NCBI GenBank assembly: GCA_963714795.1
Contig: CAVQPS010000006.1
Location: forward strand, 186,001-250,000
DNA length: 64,000 nucleotides
Direction: 5' to 3'
DNA from: DATIXJ01 sp963714795
GTDB taxonomy: Bacteria; Bacteroidota; Ignavibacteria; UBA10030; SZUA-254
The translations under genes and the position numbers were made by a program. The notes beneath the pieces were generated by a model. That model saw only the letters and a program-made list of their open reading frames with translations. It was not told where the DNA came from and did no database searches. Below are positions 24,734 through 34,315 of this stretch, in pieces; position 1 is the first letter of the stretch; each line of letters starts with the position of its first letter.

Positions 24734-27682
24734 GTGAATAAATTGTTACGGGTTATTTTACCTGTAGTGTTGGTTTTCCTCATTATAAACCAGATGGTTG
24801 CGGGCAGTACCGGTAAAGTTATTGGTAAGGTTACCGATCTAAAGACTGGGGAAGCTATTCCCGGTGTCAATATCTTAGTCGTTGGAACCACCAGGGGTGC
24901 GGCAACGGATTTTGAAGGAAAATATACGATCATCGGTATTCCGATAGGGAGTTATACTGTTCGGGCAAGTCAGGTAGGATACGGGACGGTTGAATATTCC
25001 AATGTCAACATTGGTGCTGACGTTACGACACCGTTAGAGTTCAAACTTTCATCTTCTGAAGTTCAAATTGGAGGGGTCACAACCACTGCCGAGCAACTTG
25101 TCAATAGTTTTGTCACCTCCGGTGAACAAACGACAAATTCAAAAACTATTGAGAGTCTCCCCGATGTAAAAACCGTCGCGGACGTTCTCAAAACGCAGGC
25201 AGGATTTGTCCAGCAGGGAAAGAATCTTTTTCTCAGAGGGGGGCGTGCGAACGAGGTACAGTATATCGTGGATGGTGTTGTAACGAATAATTTGGTCACC
25301 AATTCAGGCGATTTGCTTGCCACGAACGGTGCTAATCAATCGTTGTCAAACCTTTATGCCGGTGTCCAATCCGGTGCTGTCGGAACCGAAGTCAGTGGCC
25401 TTGCTATTTCCGCCAATGCCATACAATCTGTGAGCGTACAAACAAGCGGATTTGATGCCGACTACGGAAATGTTCAATCGGGAATCATTAATATCGTCAC
25501 GAAGTCCGGAGCACCGGATAAATATACCGGTTCAACTCAATTTCGTACGGATAAAATGGCTTCCACCAACCAGAACGAATCGTATGGCTCATTTTCATTC
25601 GGAGGTCCGGAGCCGCTCACAAAATATTTATTGCCCGATTTGGGGCTGAAACTTCCGGGAACCCTGACCTTTTTTTTCAACGGAGATATGGACAGGAACG
25701 ATGGTTATTATAATTTTGTGCAAAATAATTTTTATAACCCCGTTCAGAGAAGAATTGAATTCAACGGATTATTTGGCGGCATTTTGAACGGAATGGGTTT
25801 TAATTATTTTGATAACCTGAACAATTCTTTTACATTCACTTCAAAACTCCGGTATGATGTCGGTGAAGACCAGTTCACGTATACCTATAATGCCAGTCTT
25901 TCTTCGACTCATAATTTCTCTTCCGATTTCAATTATCTTGCCGACTCCTCCTCAATTGGCGCGGGATATTCTATTAATCATACGGTTCAGGCAATACACT
26001 TTTTTAACAGCAATTCTTTTCTCAAGCTTGTTTTGGGAGAAGTCGAACAGCACGATGGAAATGATGTGGCAGGCCTGTCGCCGCAAAATTATAACCCTGT
26101 CATTTCGGTGAGTCCCATATTTAACGATCTGAATCAGAGTGGTTATACGGATATAGGAACAAATCAAAGATGGTACAGTTCAGAGACTCATGATTGGTCG
26201 ATGCGGTTGGATTTGAACAGCCAGGTTCACCCGCTTCATCTTTTAAAAGCAGGAATTGAATTTCATTATTTAACTGTTCAATCTACGGAGATTGACTATC
26301 CGACGAACTTCCTTCTTTTTCCCAGTACGTACACTGACTCTAATGGTGTTCTCAACAGGGGACCTGCATATACACGAGGTCTGTATCCCGGATACGGCAA
26401 TTACCGTTGGGCGACGACTGCTTATCCTAACCGCGGCGGTGCATACATTCAGGATAATATTGAATTTTCCGGTTTGAATATACATGTCGGTTTACGCTAT
26501 GATTATTTGGATATTGGGTCACAAGTCTTTGATTCAACATGGATCGCTGATTGGGAGAGAGACCTTCAATCCAGTAATCCGCAATCAGTTTTTCATGCTG
26601 ACTGGGCTCAGCGGGTCATCGGTGCAAACGGTCTACCGACGGACCAATTTACTCATATGATTGATGGAAGTACTTTTTTGTATTACGCCACTCATGGCTA
26701 TTTTAGTCCCCGGTTGGCAATCGGTTATCCTGTGACCGACCGTATTGTTTTCTATTTTAATTATGGACATTTTCTGCAGTTCCCGACTCTCGATAATTAT
26801 TATAAGGATCCGACGATAAATGAATCAGGTAATTCGGTCGGAAACCCAAATTCACTCCCTCAACGAACCGTTTCATACGAAGCGGGGTTTGAAGATCAGG
26901 TCACGGACGATATGAGTTTTTCTATTCGTGCCTTTTACAAAGATATTTTTGATTATGCAGACAATGTTACCGCCCCCGGCGGGACATCAGCCCCGTACAA
27001 TGAAGATTTCGCAAGTGCACGAGGGTTCGACTTTACGTTAAATAAGAACATTTCCAGTAATCTTACATCCACCATCACGTACTCGTATCAAGTTGCCCAG
27101 GGACGTTCCTCAAATTCCCTGGAAGAAATTTATACACCCGGCTTAGCATATCTTTCTCGCGAGGTGCCTCTGAGCTGGGATCAAAATCATACGGTGAATT
27201 TATTTATCAAATATGGGGTCGGTCCACAGGAAGATTCTCATATTTTTGGTATACCGTTTAATAATTACAACCTGTCTCTCACGTGGAATTTCGGCAGTGG
27301 TTTTCCTTATACTGGTTATAGCCCTGGTGGTACTCAGACTACCCAAACGCTTACAGAATTAACCAATGCAGAAACATCGCCATATACATCAACATTCAAT
27401 ATTTCAGCCTCCAAAGGAGTGCAAGTTCTTCAAAGTGTCAATCTTCTTATCACTCTTGATATAACGAATTTGTTCAACCGGGATAATGTTAGTTCCGGGG
27501 CATTTGCTAATAACACTGCTGCTTATTACGGCAGACCGGTGCAGTACGGTGACCTTCAGGACCCCACGGCGCCGACACCTGCTATTTTGCCGTGGAATAG
27601 AGTTGCCCATGATGTACTCAATCCAACTTTTTTCAATGCTCCGCGTCAAATTTTGCTTGGCGTGAAAATGAATTTGAATTAA
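24734..27682 (+). CDS. TonB-dependent receptor with carboxypeptidase-like regulatory domain
   Basis: A 982-residue outer-membrane receptor. After a signal peptide (about 1-24) comes a CarboxypepD_reg-like domain (GKVTDLKTGEAIPGVNILV, residues ~32-110), then a plug (LPDVKTVADVLKTQAGF; VSVQTSGFDADYGNVQSG) and a long beta barrel ending in aromatic-rich strands. The GTG start at 24734 follows AAAGGAATGT. Receptors of this type in FCB bacteria import or export large ligands. Its operon partners (T9SS cargo and PorV-like protein) suggest a surface complex rather than siderophore uptake; that is inference. Confidence 0.85.
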   Translation: MNKLLRVILPVVLVFLIINQMVAGSTGKVIGKVTDLKTGEAIPGVNILVVGTTRGAATDFEGKYTIIGIPIGSYTVRASQVGYGTVEYSNVNIGADVTTPLEFKLSSSEVQIGGVTTTAEQLVNSFVTSGEQTTNSKTIESLPDVKTVADVLKTQAGFVQQGKNLFLRGGRANEVQYIVDGVVTNNLVTNSGDLLATNGANQSLSNLYAGVQSGAVGTEVSGLAISANAIQSVSVQTSGFDADYGNVQSGIINIVTKSGAPDKYTGSTQFRTDKMASTNQNESYGSFSFGGPEPLTKYLLPDLGLKLPGTLTFFFNGDMDRNDGYYNFVQNNFYNPVQRRIEFNGLFGGILNGMGFNYFDNLNNSFTFTSKLRYDVGEDQFTYTYNASLSSTHNFSSDFNYLADSSSIGAGYSINHTVQAIHFFNSNSFLKLVLGEVEQHDGNDVAGLSPQNYNPVISVSPIFNDLNQSGYTDIGTNQRWYSSETHDWSMRLDLNSQVHPLHLLKAGIEFHYLTVQSTEIDYPTNFLLFPSTYTDSNGVLNRGPAYTRGLYPGYGNYRWATTAYPNRGGAYIQDNIEFSGLNIHVGLRYDYLDIGSQVFDSTWIADWERDLQSSNPQSVFHADWAQRVIGANGLPTDQFTHMIDGSTFLYYATHGYFSPRLAIGYPVTDRIVFYFNYGHFLQFPTLDNYYKDPTINESGNSVGNPNSLPQRTVSYEAGFEDQVTDDMSFSIRAFYKDIFDYADNVTAPGGTSAPYNEDFASARGFDFTLNKNISSNLTSTITYSYQVAQGRSSNSLEEIYTPGLAYLSREVPLSWDQNHTVNLFIKYGVGPQEDSHIFGIPFNNYNLSLTWNFGSGFPYTGYSPGGTQTTQTLTELTNAETSPYTSTFNISASKGVQVLQSVNLLITLDITNLFNRDNVSSGAFANNTAAYYGRPVQYGDLQDPTAPTPAILPWNRVAHDVLNPTFFNAPRQILLGVKMNLN

Positions 27683-27712
27683 TTTCTTATGGTGATTAAA
27701 GGATATATTTTT

Positions 27713-30150
27713 ATGAAGAACATGATGGCAGTATTGATCCTGATTATATGTGCGACCGGAGTGGTAGATGCCGGGACGGCAAAAGGAAGCAGCGGTCTTA
27801 AGAAAGAAACTGAATTAATAAGTTGGGCTGAGCGGAAGCTTCAAGGTTATGATATGCGTGTGTGGCTCAGCAATTATATGACGATGGGAGAGGAAGCTTG
27901 GAATGTCGGATCCGGTGCTGCAATTCCTTTATCTCCTCACTTTGGTCTGGAATATCCTACCGGTTCGGGTATCGAGCATCTGTTTGGAGCCGGACCAAGG
28001 ATCGGGGGATATGTTCGTGGTAAACCGGTGGTGAGTGAAGGGTATAATGGATCGTCTGCTAACAGTGAATTTGTCCCCGCAAATACACCGCGGATTCATT
28101 TTTGGCACACCAAGACAGGTACGCCCGATGAAGATCCTGAAGGTTGGTCCGGATATTATTATAATCATGGTATCTTAACGAATACCCGCGGTTATGATGA
28201 TGACCATGACGGAAAAATCGATGAAGATGATCTTGACGGAATCGATAATGACGGCGATTGGAATCCTGCAACCGACGATGTCGGAGCCGATGGCTTGCCC
28301 GATTCACTCGAAGTATCGTGTGATGGTCAAAAATACGATCCGGTACTTAATCCGGATCCTGCTCAAGACAATTACGATCCAAGCACCCGGGATAAATGTC
28401 ACCCCAATCTGGGGACGGGGGTATTTCCCTTTAAAAACAATAAAGACGTTTATACGGAAAAAAACGGATTACCCGATCACGGTGAGCCGCATGTCGATGA
28501 AGATTACGCGGCGATATCCGACAATGATTTATATTGTTCTGCAACTGACGTTTTTTCGAATCCCCCGTTTTCCGGCCATGTTCCAATGGGTGTTCAGATT
28601 ATACAAAAATCATATGCATGGCAAAGTGGAGTCGATGGTATACTGCCTTTCGAATACGATTTCATCAATATCAATAAAACCGACGCGATTTCTAATGTGT
28701 GGGTGGGATTCTTTGCAGATATGGACGTCGGTCCACCGGCGCGAAATTCAAATTTTTATCAAAACGATTTAGCAGGATACATTGATAGCTTGCGAACGGC
28801 ATATATTTATAATCCGGTCGATGTTGGTTCTACTCCATTAGGAGTAACCATTCTCAAATCTCCTAAACCGCTTGATCAATTGAATTATATTTTCCATTGG
28901 TTTGCCAATGCCGGTGATGAACCGGTAGAAACATCCGATTCAGCGTGTTATTCATGGATGAGTGGGGATGCATTTGGAAGACAGCCCGGACAAAATGCTA
29001 TTGAACAGGATCAGACACAAATATCGGATACAAGATTCTTTTTTTCTTTCGGACCTTTTAACACAATGCAACCCGGAGATACATTAAAAATTGAATTGGC
29101 TCTTGTCGGCGGCTATTCGGTTGGTGTTTATAATACTCAAAATCCAAGCATGGTGCAGCGAGCTCAATTTGCACTTCTTTTTCACCAACTCGGGTATCAT
29201 GCGCCCTTTCAGCCATCATCCCCGACTGTAAAATTAACTCCCGGGTTTAAGAAAGTTGACCTTGCCTGGGGTTCTGCCGCGGGTCTTGGAGCTGTTGATC
29301 CGGTCAATATTTGGGATGATTCCAGTAGACTTGCAGGAACATTCCCGGACACAAGTTGGCGGATAGAACATCCACCGTGTGAGTTCCCACATGTGTGCGT
29401 CAATGGCAGGTTGCCCGGATGCAGGAATTTTTTGGGGTATCGATTGTATCGATATGAAGATCACCGCACGACGGATCAAAGCACCCCCCGCCGGCAAGTG
29501 ATTTTACTCTTCTACGACAATGGGACGACGCGGATAGTACTGTACCGTTTAGCCCGGAATTCCCGACATACCATACCGGAATACAGACAACATTTTCGGA
29601 TTCAGGTCTTGTGAGGGGAAGACATTATTGGTATGCCGTCACGTCATTCATTCTTCCTGATTTTCAAGTGAATCAATTGGTAAATCTCGCCGGTGATATT
29701 TTCTATGATACTATACATACTCCGATTCTTGAATCGGCTATAGTACCACACGATATTTATATACCATTTTCCCAGTCGACTAAACTCGGGGAGGTGCTTG
29801 CAGTGCCGAACCCCTATCGTGTTGATCAGAATTATACCCCAAACAATGGAGGATGGGAAACTGGGGCGGGTGGGCAACCATGGACTGAACAAGACCGGCT
29901 TATCAGATTTATTCATTTGCCGAAAAAATGCACGATTCGTATCTTCGATCTGGTGGGCTCTGAAATTGGAACGATACAATTCGATGCTCAAAAAGCTGTG
30001 GATCCGAGCGGCAACTCAGATCCGAATACCGGTTCAGTCGATTGGCCCATATTTAGTTCAAGCAACCGTGCTCTTGCCAGCGGTGTATACATCTTTACCG
30101 TGGAATCGCAATACGGAACTCAGGTTGGCAAATTTGTTGTGATACGGTAA
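27713..30150 (+). CDS. T9SS-sorted secreted protein, frameshifted
   Basis: An exported protein of ~812 residues split by a missing base in the C6 run at 29484-29489. The first frame ends at 29614 in an unrelated tail; the other frame runs on (PASDFTLLRQW...) to 30150. ATG 27713 with AAAGGA gives a clean signal peptide ending in VVDA and is preferred over ATG 27689. Residues ~160-195 contain Asp-rich calcium-binding-like repeats (DDDHDGKIDEDDLDG, DNDGDW). The C-terminal ~70 residues match a T9SS type A sorting domain (ASGVYIFTVES, then GKFVVIR). The PorV-like protein that serves such cargo is the next gene. Confidence 0.75.
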
Positions 30151-30169
30151 TGGAAAGGTCAAAGAAGAT

Positions 30170-31108
30170 ATGACGATGATAAAAATAAGGCATGTTGTAC
30201 TCTTTACCGTACTCGCGTTATATGCTGCCGGAGCAACGGCGGGTGATAGATCGGGAACGGTATCTGAAGAATTCTTAACGATTCCAACGAGTGCCCGTGT
30301 GATCGCCATTGGAGGTGCCCAGGTTGCCATGGCTGAAGGTGCTTCTTCTCTTGGCTTTAATCCTGCCGGTATCTTGTCTGTCGATGATATGGGAGTGGGC
30401 CTTACGTATACTGCTTATCTGGCAAATATCCAACACTCCTTTTTCGGCTTTGTAAAAAACATTCCGGGGTTCGGAGCGCTGGGCGCGAGCGTGACTGTGT
30501 TGACAACAGACGATATGGTCGAAACGACGCCGGCGTTTCCGGAAGGAACGGGCCGATTTTTTACTGCTTCGGATTATGCGTTTAGTCTTGCCTTTGCGCG
30601 CCAGGTGACTGATCAGTTCCGAGTGGGGGTAAGCGGGAAATTAATACAGTCCTATTTGTTTAATACTGAAATCGGGACTTCAACCTTTGCTTTTGATATA
30701 GGAACTCTCTATGACATTCCCCAATTGCAATGCCATATCGGTGTTTCATTGACGAATATTGGAAAAGATGTTACGTTCATTCAGGAACCATATTCCTTGC
30801 CGACGGCCCTGAAGTTTGGCGTGCTGTTCGATGTTATCAATAAAGAAGATGATAAATTAATTACGACGCTTCAAATTAATCGTTCCAATGATGCAGATGA
30901 ACAGTACAATTGGGGCGTGGAGTATACCTTTAATAATCTTATTGCATTACGCGGAGGCTGGAAGTTCGCATACGATCAGGAAAACCTGACAGCAGGGTTT
31001 GGCGTGAAGTTGAATTCCTTAGGCATTAATAGCACGCTTGATTACGGTTATAATAATTATCAGTACTTGCCGGGTACGCATACATTCACACTCGAAGTGC
31101 AGCTTTAG
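30170..31108 (+). CDS. PorV/PorQ-family outer-membrane protein
   Basis: A 312-residue beta-barrel protein with a signal peptide (about residues 1-25). The N-terminal SARVIAIGGAQVAMAEGASSLGFNPAG is the hallmark of the PorV/UPF0164 family, related to FadL barrels. PorV shuttles T9SS cargo to the attachment complex at the cell surface in Bacteroidota. It starts 20 bp after the cargo gene, so this copy may be dedicated to it. Confidence 0.82.
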   Translation: MTMIKIRHVVLFTVLALYAAGATAGDRSGTVSEEFLTIPTSARVIAIGGAQVAMAEGASSLGFNPAGILSVDDMGVGLTYTAYLANIQHSFFGFVKNIPGFGALGASVTVLTTDDMVETTPAFPEGTGRFFTASDYAFSLAFARQVTDQFRVGVSGKLIQSYLFNTEIGTSTFAFDIGTLYDIPQLQCHIGVSLTNIGKDVTFIQEPYSLPTALKFGVLFDVINKEDDKLITTLQINRSNDADEQYNWGVEYTFNNLIALRGGWKFAYDQENLTAGFGVKLNSLGINSTLDYGYNNYQYLPGTHTFTLEVQL

Positions 31109-31143
31109 GAAATACTGCCGCAAGAGTTTTGACATTGGAGAAT

Positions 31144-33000
31144 ATGATGAAGTCGTTGTTTACTTTTTTTCTATTGCTTGGTTGCTGCGTCATGATAGTG
31201 ATTCCGATGGGATGCGATATTTTGACTCAGGCACCGCCGTCTACCGGTCCTTCGTATGGGAATGATCTTGTCATCAATGAAGTATTTTCAATATCCCCGA
31301 AGCTGTTTAACCATTATTCTTGGATTGAAATTTATAATGCTTCATCGCCCAGTGATCCCCGAAACGGCTTTCGACAATTCTATTCACTTGACGTCCCTGC
31401 GTATGCCTACGTTGCCGGAGCAAATGGAGCTATGTTTTTTACCGCCAATAGCGGGCAACCATGGCAAAATATCATTTTGAACCCATCGCAATCTTCGACG
31501 ACGTTCAATTCCACCAGTTTTGTTAATCAGGATACCGGTTATGTTGCCGGCAATGGTGGTGTCTTGAAGAAAATGATACGCAATGGCGACAGCGACACAC
31601 TTCAGGTTTCCGGTAATATTCCGACCCCGGCCGGTTTGGTCAATTTTAATGATATTCTGGCTCCCCGGCCTCCCGATGTTACAGCTTCGCAAATTGGAAA
31701 ACTTATTTTCACCGTTGGAAGTAATGGTACGTTTCTATTCTCTTCCGATTACGGTACTTCTTTTCGATCGGTGGTGACCGGGACAACGAAAATTTTACGA
31801 TCGATAAAATTCTCCGGCTCGAACAATTCTGTTTGGATCGTCGGAGACACCGGGACAATTCTTAACGGTTTTTTGGGTCTGACTCTAAGCGCGAAAAATC
31901 CTCCTTATGTTCAGCAAAATGTTGACTACTATGATATTGGTTTTGTCAACAGCAGTTTGGGATTTGTGGTTGGCAGTCTCGGTTCAATTGCCAGGACTTC
32001 CAATGCGGGCGTTGTATGGACACAGGTTAAGAGCGGTGTATCGGGTACGTTGCGTTCAATTTTTGTTAACAGTGATATCTTTAACCATACGGCTTGGATT
32101 GCCGGCGATCACGGAACAATTTTACGGCTCGATGATTCAGTCGTGACGAATTTATCACCAAACGGAATTACAACCAATTTGCATTCAATTTCTTTTATCG
32201 ACTCTTCTCGGGGGTGGGCATGTGGCGATGGGGGACTTGTTCTTTTCACGGAGAATGGCGGTCACAGATGGTTCAGTTCGCAAGTAGGTTCGAATAATTT
32301 ATTGTCTATGTCTTTTTTACCGTTAGAGTACCAAACTCAATCGTTTTATGTCCTGGGAATTTATGCACATAAGCAGCGTGTACTCGGCACTGTCGTCATT
32401 AGCGACACAATGGCCGTTGTTAACATTCCGCTGATTCCCTCGAATGCTGGTTCGATTGCACCCGGTGCTTTTCTGGTTATCGGAAATGACAGCACACAAT
32501 TATTTGATCACACGTTTATCGGAGCTGCACCTGCGGGCGTTTTTCAACTTTATCCCCAGTTTCTCCATGATATCGATGCGAATAATCAGGGATATACATA
32601 CAAATGGTTGTTGCCCGATGCAGGAGAGATGCGGTTATATTCGGTTTCTGTGAAAGGGTATATTGGTGCCCCACCACTCGGTGCGCCGCCAATACCGAAT
32701 CCAATAGTAACGAGGACTATTGACGTTGTGCGATGGGGCGGATTTAAGGCAACTCACGGTGAATTTAGAGGTTACCCGTCTGTCGACATAAATTTGGGTT
32801 TCTTTGAGACTATATTTCCGCTCGGTTTATCAGACTCTCTTCAGACTTATCCTCAAAATGTTCCTATTGGATATATACCGGAGTGGTCGTCGATGGCGCG
32901 ACATTTTAATATGGTCAGTGTGACTCCCGGAACAGAAAGTACCAATTCTTCATTTTACTTCACGCCGTCGCCGCTACCGGGTTGGCCAAGTTTAAAATAA
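31144..33000 (+). CDS. lipoprotein with YCF48-like propeller inside a lamin-tail-like domain
   Basis: A 618-residue lipoprotein (cysteine in VIPMGC near residue 24). The mature N-terminus LVINEVFSI...SWIEIYNASS looks like the first strands of a lamin-tail domain. It is followed by at least five YCF48/BNR-type propeller repeats (VAGANGAMFFTANSGQPW; GFVNSSLGFVVGSLGSIARTSNAGVVW; DSSRGWACGDGGLVLFTENGG). A lamin-tail-like continuation (SIAPGAFLVIGNDS) comes near residue 440. ATG 31144, with GGAG just upstream, is preferred over TTG 31129. It closes the operon. Ligand is unknown. Confidence 0.7.
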   Translation: MMKSLFTFFLLLGCCVMIVIPMGCDILTQAPPSTGPSYGNDLVINEVFSISPKLFNHYSWIEIYNASSPSDPRNGFRQFYSLDVPAYAYVAGANGAMFFTANSGQPWQNIILNPSQSSTTFNSTSFVNQDTGYVAGNGGVLKKMIRNGDSDTLQVSGNIPTPAGLVNFNDILAPRPPDVTASQIGKLIFTVGSNGTFLFSSDYGTSFRSVVTGTTKILRSIKFSGSNNSVWIVGDTGTILNGFLGLTLSAKNPPYVQQNVDYYDIGFVNSSLGFVVGSLGSIARTSNAGVVWTQVKSGVSGTLRSIFVNSDIFNHTAWIAGDHGTILRLDDSVVTNLSPNGITTNLHSISFIDSSRGWACGDGGLVLFTENGGHRWFSSQVGSNNLLSMSFLPLEYQTQSFYVLGIYAHKQRVLGTVVISDTMAVVNIPLIPSNAGSIAPGAFLVIGNDSTQLFDHTFIGAAPAGVFQLYPQFLHDIDANNQGYTYKWLLPDAGEMRLYSVSVKGYIGAPPLGAPPIPNPIVTRTIDVVRWGGFKATHGEFRGYPSVDINLGFFETIFPLGLSDSLQTYPQNVPIGYIPEWSSMARHFNMVSVTPGTESTNSSFYFTPSPLPGWPSLK

Positions 33001-33030
33001 CAACCATTGCTTATGCAATAGAGCATAAGA

Positions 33031-33058
33031 CGCCAGAACAATTGTTCTGGCGTTGTTA
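33031..33058 (+). terminator. palindromic terminator of the secretion operon
   Basis: A perfect 22-bp palindrome with arms CGCCAGAACAA/TTGTTCTGGCG followed by TTGTTATTT, 31 bp after the last stop codon. The arms share CGCCAGAA with the palindrome in glcF. Confidence 0.7.
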
Positions 33059-33130
33059 TTTCATGACGAACAAAGAAAATGATTCGAAGAAGGTGGGGAG
33101 AAATTTACTGATTGACCGGTTTCCAGAGAG

Positions 33131-33216
33131 TACTGAAGGTGGGAGTTGAACCCACACCCGGGGTAAGCCGGACTGGATTTTGAGTCCAGCGCGTCTGCCA
33201 ATTCCGCCACTTCAGC
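33131..33216 (-). tRNA. tRNA-Leu (CAA)
   Basis: An 86-nt tRNA. Acceptor arms GCTGAAG and CTTCAGT pair with a terminal G-T. The anticodon arm is CTGGA-CTCAAAA-TCCAG, giving anticodon CAA (leucine, UUG codons). The long variable arm CCGGCTTACCCCGG is typical of tRNA-Leu, and the T arm contains GGTTCAACTCC. The 3' CCA is not encoded. Confidence 0.95.
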
Positions 33217-33411
33217 ATAAATATTATTCGACACAGTATACGAAATTTCCCGGTCATTACAAAAATTTTTATTTGGCTATCGTTGCGGTTGATTGTGTCG
33301 GAAATTGTTTCGTTTTCCTGAAACGGCGGTATGCCAATGTTCTGCCAATGTTCTGAATGAAAACCCAATGTCTGGTAGCCGCATGATTGTTTACAATGTT
33401 TTTGAGAGTTT

Positions 33412-34293
33412 ATGAAGATTGATGAAATTCGTTATGGTCGTATTCTGGAACAAGCGCGTACGCTTGTCCGGGAAGAAAAGTTTCTTCATGCATTCCAGCA
33501 GTATTACCGTCTCCTGGAATATGATTCCCGCAATATTCCGGTGTACCTCGAACTGTCATCTGTTTTGGCCGAACGTGGAATGATTCCCGCTGCCATACAA
33601 TTGTTGGTCGGGGCGAATAAAACGGTTCTCAGCAACGACGATATTATTTTCCACATCGGAAATTATTATCTTGCTATCGAAGAGTATGACGCGGCTCTTC
33701 GCTATTACAAAAAGCTGTCCGATAAGAAGATTCCCCACATTCATTTTAACATGGGAATCGCTTATTTCTACAAGCAAAATTTTAAATATGCCGAGGAGCA
33801 ATTCCGTCTGACACTTCGTTTGGATCCGAAATTTCCTAAAATTAATGAGTCGTTGGGTGAGCTTCTGATTAAACGTCAGGCATACACCGAAGCGATACGG
33901 TATTTGCAGCAGGGGACCGAGACCGATCCGTACAGCGCTGTGAATCATTTTTTGTTGGGAACCGCCTATAGCCGGCTGGACCAATGGAAAAAAGCATACC
34001 AGGAATTTGTGACGGCAATCGATCTTGATCCGAATGAGCCGTCCGGATGGCAAATGTGCGGTGAGGCGTTGATTCAAATGAAACGGTACAATGAAGCCGA
34101 AGCGTACCTTCGGAAAACGCTTGAACTTGCTCCGCAATCAGTGGAAACACTCGTCGACCTTGGCTGTGTCCTGTCGATAAAAGGAGATACCGAACGATCG
34201 AACATGTACCTGGAAAAGGCATTTCTTGTCGATTCGATTCATGCGCGTGCACGGGAAGCACAATGGAAAGCGCGGCAGCTCCTAAAAAAATAG
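33412..34293 (+). CDS. tetratricopeptide-repeat protein
   Basis: A 293-residue protein made almost wholly of TPR units (about eight), for example PHIHFNMGIAYFYKQNFKYAEEQF, YSAVNHFLLGTAYSRLDQWKKAYQEF and WQMCGEALIQMKRYNEAEAYL. There is no signal peptide, so a cytoplasmic scaffold is likely. The next gene, a periplasmic-binding protein with TPR-like N-terminus, starts 23 bp later. Confidence 0.85.
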   Translation: MKIDEIRYGRILEQARTLVREEKFLHAFQQYYRLLEYDSRNIPVYLELSSVLAERGMIPAAIQLLVGANKTVLSNDDIIFHIGNYYLAIEEYDAALRYYKKLSDKKIPHIHFNMGIAYFYKQNFKYAEEQFRLTLRLDPKFPKINESLGELLIKRQAYTEAIRYLQQGTETDPYSAVNHFLLGTAYSRLDQWKKAYQEFVTAIDLDPNEPSGWQMCGEALIQMKRYNEAEAYLRKTLELAPQSVETLVDLGCVLSIKGDTERSNMYLEKAFLVDSIHARAREAQWKARQLLKK

Positions 34294-34315
34294 AATCACT
34301 TTTTATCATGTTCCG

